The notes below the pieces were generated by a model that saw only the letters and a list, made by a program, of their open reading frames with translations, was not told where the DNA came from and did not search any database. Below are positions 59,763 to 64,000 of a stretch of DNA of 64,000 nucleotides, one piece after another. Source of the stretch: Amphibalanus amphitrite (Eukaryota > Arthropoda > Thecostraca > Balanomorpha > Balanidae). Numbering within the stretch: the first letter of the stretch is position 1; each line of letters starts with the position of its first letter. Where the stretch lies: the NCBI RefSeq assembly GCF_019059575.1, contig NW_024882030.1, forward strand, positions 186,001 to 250,000, in the 5' to 3' direction. The position numbers and the translations under genes are program-made.

Positions 59763-60344
59763 TCAAGGTCGGATGGTCATCTTAACAGTCGGGTTTTAGT
59801 CTCGCAAAACACTTCCATGGGCGTCCAATATTAAAATCAGCTTGAAACAATCACATAAAATGTGTTATACTTAACAGTAATGGAAATAAGTATGTCACGC
59901 CCAAACGCGTCTCGCCGCGGTATCTAATAATCTAATATGTAAGGAAGGTTGAAAATGCTCGCTGAAATCGAATAGTGTACGAAAATATGTGTGTAGGCAT
60001 TAAAAAAAAACAGTCGGAAAAAAATAATAACAGTGGAAAAATAATAAGCACAAACGAGACAAAAGAATCTTAAACGGTTCAGCGAGCGGAATTAAGACCA
60101 TGGGCTCCACCACCGGGGGGGGGGGGGAAGGGTACGGGGGACGTGTCCCCCAATATTTTACATTTTTAACATTGTGCCTATGGATGCTGCATGGAAAGAA
60201 TCGACTTCAAACAACCTTCGCCCCCCCCCCCAAAAAAAAAACATCGGGTCGTGACGGAGTTCTTGTTTAAAGAAGTAAAAAGGGTCAAATGAACGTTCTT
60301 TTAGGATAAGGACAACATTATCCCACAAACATGTTTTTTTTTAA
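59763..60344. other. AT-rich spacer, no gene seen
   Basis: Short poly-G and poly-C runs near 60115-60235 and A-rich tracts. No supported feature. Confidence 0.4.
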
Positions 60345-61249
60345 CCCTCGCATGTGTAGGGGGGGGGGTCGGATTGACCCCCTTTCCCCATGGTTTTTCG
60401 CGAATAACTCGCGTAAAAAGCGGCTGATCGCGACGAAGCTTTCAGTACCATCGCATTGATCAATTTTACACCTACCCTGAAACTTTCATGACCCTGACCC
60501 AAATGACCTTTGACCTGTGACCTCTTTTCCGAGACCATGTTTGGCCGGAATCGCGATTCGGCGTACGTCGGCTCGCATTAGCCGCGCGTTTGCAAGCTTT
60601 TCGTGGTTTCAAACGTTCAAACATGTGATTTGATGTTGCTCCCATGCATTAGGGTGGGTGTCAAGGTCACCTGAAGGTCAGGTCAGGTCATTGACCTTTG
60701 GTGACCTCGGGTGACCTCGGTTCACTTTTTCGAGTTTTACATGTTTCTAGGCTAGTTTTTGGAGCTGAATTCGAATTTAACAACCATTTGAACATTTACA
60801 AAGTAGTTTTGGTGCCTTCGTAACATGTTACGAAGCTGTCAGAGGCGGTTGACACGTACTACGAATACCCGTCACGACGCCTACTGGTTGACCTGACCTG
60901 ACCTGACCCGACCTGGTCTAAATGCTTAAAGACATCATCTCTGATCAAAACTAACACGATATTCGTGATCAGCACCCCGAAAAACCCCTTAGCAGCCACA
61001 CTTTACGACTTTCTAATAGGTCCCGATTTTCCCGACTTTGGGTCATTGACCTGACCTGGAAGGTCAACCAATGACCTAGGACCTTAAAATTGGGTATCAT
61101 CGGCTTCCTCTCGTCACGGGCAACACGCTCGTTTTTTCCGCGAAGCTCTAGCTCGATCAGGGGCCAAACGGCAAGGGGGGGGGGGTCCAACCGACCCCCC
61201 CCCCCCCCCTACACATTAGAAGCTGGAAAACGCCGCACACATGCAAGGG
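60345..61249. mobile_element. TTAA element, DR1 family copy 4
   Basis: Ends CCCTCGCATGTGT and ACACATGCAAGGG, flanked by TTAA at 60341-60344 and 61250-61253. Perfect DR1 on the minus strand at 60504-60516. GGTCA tandem near 60890-60912. Confidence 0.9.
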
Positions 61250-61955
61250 TTAAATTTAAATATAACATAACTCACCTCTTCTTTTTCGAACTATGCCGGG
61301 TAGGTATCCCTCAGTTTCTCGATCGATCTGCTCCGCCGTTCACGGTTGGCACCGACCTCCTGACGCCGGCGGGGAATGTCTGCTGGTCCATCAGTTCACC
61401 TCCCTGTTCTCCGCGGCGCATGCGATTGATAAAAGCTTCATCGACAATCACCGAGCTCTTCACAGATAACTTACCCGTCCCATCCTTCGCTGCACGCCTT
61501 CCCCGCTCCTGCATTCTCCCGCACAATTTCACAATAGCCTCAACAATTCAGCGTGAACTACGCGAGTCACCGCGCCACAACGGACTGAAGCGCGCGCCGC
61601 GGTTTTCGAACGCAACGGCTATAATACTCATCACGCGAACTCACGCATCACGCAGGAAACTCACCCTGCCGCGCATGCGCGCATCTTCAAGCCGGGGGTA
61701 CCTCACGCACAACTGCACGTGAATTCGCGAGAACTCATGCATTGCGCAGGAAACTAGATTTGCCCAAGCAAAACTCATTTCCGACTCAGTTCGAATTCAC
61801 GAAACTAAGCACTCAGAACTCACGCATAACGAAGTCACCCTGGTGATGTGAGTAAGATCAGCCAATAAGTGAGCACCACTATCGTATTCACTGAGTTTCT
61901 TCATGAGTTATTACTGAGTAATGCCTGGCCTGAGTAAATTTTTTTTTTTTCAGTG
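61250..61955. other. right part of the ACTCA element, no gene recognised
   Basis: A 210-codon plus-strand frame (61090-61722) starts inside the transposon and has no recognised domain; the Arg/Ser-rich C-terminal part reflects the ACTCACGCAT-type repeats. Confidence 0.4.
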
Positions 61956-62374
61956 AAGCGTTTTGTAAATCGTATGAACACTTAAATACGTGAATATCAT
62001 GGTCAATTCACTGAAAATCAATTGAATTGATATTCGGCCAGAGATGCCGAGGGCCAGAGATGCCCAGGAGCGGTCCCTGCCAGAGAGCAGAGGAGCCGCC
62101 CAACCGTAAGCTCCACGACCTTGACGGGAACGCTAAGCGTCCCGGCAATGGCTCTTTTCCTTTACAGTGTTATTCAACATATATGTCAAAGGACCATGAA
62201 GAACCATTCAAGCCACCGTGGCAGGTAGTAGGTGATATTGCCATGACACCTAATTACATGTTCATACCATTTTCAAATACGTTCATTGGTTCATCTTAAA
62301 ATGTATTACCCGTACGTTTTACGTGCTGATTATTGTCATGCCTCCTGTCGTCGGCTCATAGGGAGGGTGACATG
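61956..62374. other. 3' interior of LTR element with polypurine tract
   Basis: Possibly the end of an original retrotransposon body; no domain is recognised. AGGGAGGGTGA at 62360-62370 is a plausible polypurine tract just before the LTR. Confidence 0.45.
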
Positions 62375-62722
62375 TGTCGCACGGTATATTTCGCTATATG
62401 CTACCTCAACATTGATTTGTATAAGTACTGCTCGCTTTGTCCGACCAGATCAATACGAGCGTCGGACAATATAAAAACCGCAGCATCGTGGCCCAGCTCC
62501 CCCGGTATTGATTATCATCACGCCAGCCTCGCTGTACACTTTTCGTCCACCAATCGCATTGCTTCTCTTGTCGTTTGTCAGCCAATCATCGTGTTCCCCG
62601 TTTCGGCCACCGCCTAAAGAAGTGCGGACCAACGCCCAACTGTTTTGGTATATAAACTCTGTTCTGTCGCTCAATACATTCCTTCTCTATCTGGCTGACC
62701 CACGCTTGTGAGCTCTCCGACA
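62375..62722 (+). repeat. 3' LTR, 348 bp
   Basis: Reads as identical to the 5' LTR. Followed by GTAC, matching the 5' flank. Confidence 0.9.
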
Positions 62723-62755
62723 GTACCAACCGATAAGTGCATTTGGAAGCATTGA

Positions 62756-63653
62756 CCCTCGCATGTGTAGGGGGGTCGGATGAAACCCCCCCCCCATGGT
62801 TGTTCGCAAATAACTCGCGCAAAAAGCGGCCGATCGCGACGAAACTTTTAGTATGTACCCTCGAGTTGATCAGTTTTACATCTACTCTAAAAATTTCATG
62901 ACCCTGACCCAAAAGACCTTTGACCTGTCACCTGATTCTCGAGACCATGTTCGGCCGGAATGGCGATTTGGCGTATGTCAGCTCACATTATCCGCGCGTT
63001 TCCAGTCTTTTTGTGATTGTAGACGTCCAACAAACATGTGAAATGATGTCCTTCCCATGCATCACGGTGGGTGTGAAGACTGTGAAGATAACCTGAAGGT
63101 CAGGTCAGGTCATTGACCTTTGATGACCTCGGTTCACTTTTTCGAGTTTTACATGTTTCTAGGCTAGTTTTTGGAGCTGATTTCGAATTTACCATCCATT
63201 TGAACGTTAACGAAGTAGTTTTAGTGCTTTCGTGACATGCTACGACGCCGTCAGTGGTAGTTGACACCTACTATGGATAGCCGGTAGGACGCCTAATGGT
63301 TGACCTGACGTGACCTGACCCGATCTGGCCTAAATGCATGAAGAAATCATCTGTGATCAAAACAAACATCAGATATTTGTGATCAGCACCCCGAAAAACC
63401 CGATAACAGCTTCACTTTACGCAGTTCTAGCAGGTCCCGATTTTCCCGACTTTTGGAATATTGACCTGACCTGGAAGGTCAACCAATGAAGTAGGACCTT
63501 AAAATTGGGTATCATCGGCTTCCTCTCGTCACGGGCACACCCTCGTTTTTTTCGCGAAGCTCTAGCTCGATCAGGGGCCGAACGGCAGGGGGTCCGACCG
63601 ACCTCCCTCCCCCTACACATTAGAAGCTGGAAAACGCTGCACACATTCGAGGG
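62756..63653. mobile_element. DR1 family copy 5, degraded ends
   Basis: Ends CCCTCGCATGTGT and ACACATTCGAGGG; the flanks TTGA and CTTA are decayed TTAA. The DR1 at 62914-62926 has one changed base (AGACCT). More diverged than the other copies. Confidence 0.78.
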
Positions 63654-64000
63654 CTTATATTGTCAATACTGACTACCGCAAAAAGTAAAAACGGCCAACT
63701 TAGCCATTTTCTATTGTATTTCAGTTGAGACAAGTATAATAACACGGAACAAAAATGATAGACGAACGCGTTTCGGCTAAATCACCGTCATCAGCGTCTA
63801 AAAGGAGAACAAGAGGCACACATCGAGCAAATATCGCAGTTCAATCGTTTTGATTTTTACATACACTTTTAAACAAGCATGTGACAATGTGGGTACATTT
63901 CCTTTGACAAAGAGAAAATATCCTAAAAGAATCCTAAGAGAATAGCCACATTGTACAGTTTACACAGGTGTTGCACAATTCATGTGTGGATGTTTAAAAT
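63654..64000. other. unassigned end of window with hammerhead-like motif
   Basis: On the minus strand (63794-63761) CTGATGA, then GAAACG and CGTTCGTC occur in the order and spacing of a type I hammerhead core. Pairing of stems I and II is poor. No gene is seen. Confidence 0.3.

Larger units (their letters stand above)
56498..61955. mobile_element. 5.5 kb TIR element with ACTCA-rich subterminal arrays
   Basis: Ends CACTGAAAAAAAAAA then TTTACTCA, and TGAGTAAA then TTTTTTTCAGTG. No clear target duplication was identified. Inside the left end (56515-56960) and the right end (about 61620-61930) ACTCA/TGAGT pentamers recur every 8-20 bp. The core holds TTAA elements 57785-58729, 58734-59762 and 60345-61249. 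No transposase frame; class unknown. Confidence 0.7.
53686..62722 (+). mobile_element. LTR retrotransposon, apparently non-autonomous, with identical LTRs
   Basis: Two 348-bp LTRs (53686-54033 and 62375-62722) start TGTCG and end CGACA, flanked by GTAC at 53682-53685 and 62723-62726. After the left LTR comes TGGTGGCAGCGG, a primer-binding-site-like string; before the right LTR is the purine run AGGGAGGGTGA. The 8.3 kb interior has no recognisable gag, protease, reverse transcriptase or integrase. It holds a short possible gag start (ATG near 54319, stop after 36 codons), an antisense non-LTR fragment, and the 56498-61955 element. Confidence 0.88.

Overview
The window looks like repeat-dense nuclear DNA from an animal, most likely an arthropod. 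It has spliced genes with GT/AG introns, TTAA-flanked and hAT-like DNA transposons, an LTR retrotransposon, a non-LTR retrotransposon fragment, GA microsatellites, and about 28 copies of CCTAA (TTAGG on the other strand, the usual arthropod telomere repeat) at 52407-52548. The exact taxon cannot be read from the sequence. A crustacean or chelicerate is a guess.

Layout. The first 48 kb is one tandem segmental duplication. Unit A runs from about 42 to about 21740 and unit B from about 22060 to about 48300. Each unit carries one copy of the same minus-strand gene, reconstructed here as eight coding exons with matching splice sites and phases: copy A at 4307-10329 (577 aa) and copy B at 35146-40784 (590 aa). 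The predicted protein has an N-terminal leucine-heptad coiled coil, an F-box and a leucine-rich C-terminal half, so it resembles a substrate receptor of an SCF ubiquitin ligase. The two copies differ by two coiled-coil heptads and many substitutions, yet both keep every frame open.

The rest of the duplicated region is transposons. Because the units are paralogous, many insertions in one unit have an intact empty site in the other, which fixes ends and target duplications. Families seen: several TTAA-flanked short elements of about 0.5-1.2 kb full of GGTCA/TGACC motifs (one family carries a perfect DR1 nuclear-receptor motif); hAT-like elements with 8-bp duplications, three of which carry 20-bp-period minisatellites; two fold-back elements with 4-bp duplications; and a 7.5 kb TTA-flanked composite. 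Nesting is up to three levels deep.

From about 48.1 to 53.5 kb lies a large inverted structure. Its arms consist of a 'GTCCAGGG' repeat, its centre is filled by nested transposons, and next to the right arm are an interstitial telomere array and a 38-bp perfect hairpin. From 53686 to 62722 is an LTR retrotransposon with two 348-bp LTRs that read as identical and a GTAC target duplication, but with no intact gag-pol. Its interior holds an antisense RNase H fragment of a non-LTR element and a 5.5 kb TIR element, itself filled with TTAA elements. The window ends in another DR1-family copy and a hammerhead-like motif.

Apart from the two F-box/LRR genes I see no intact host gene. Most other open frames come from repeats.
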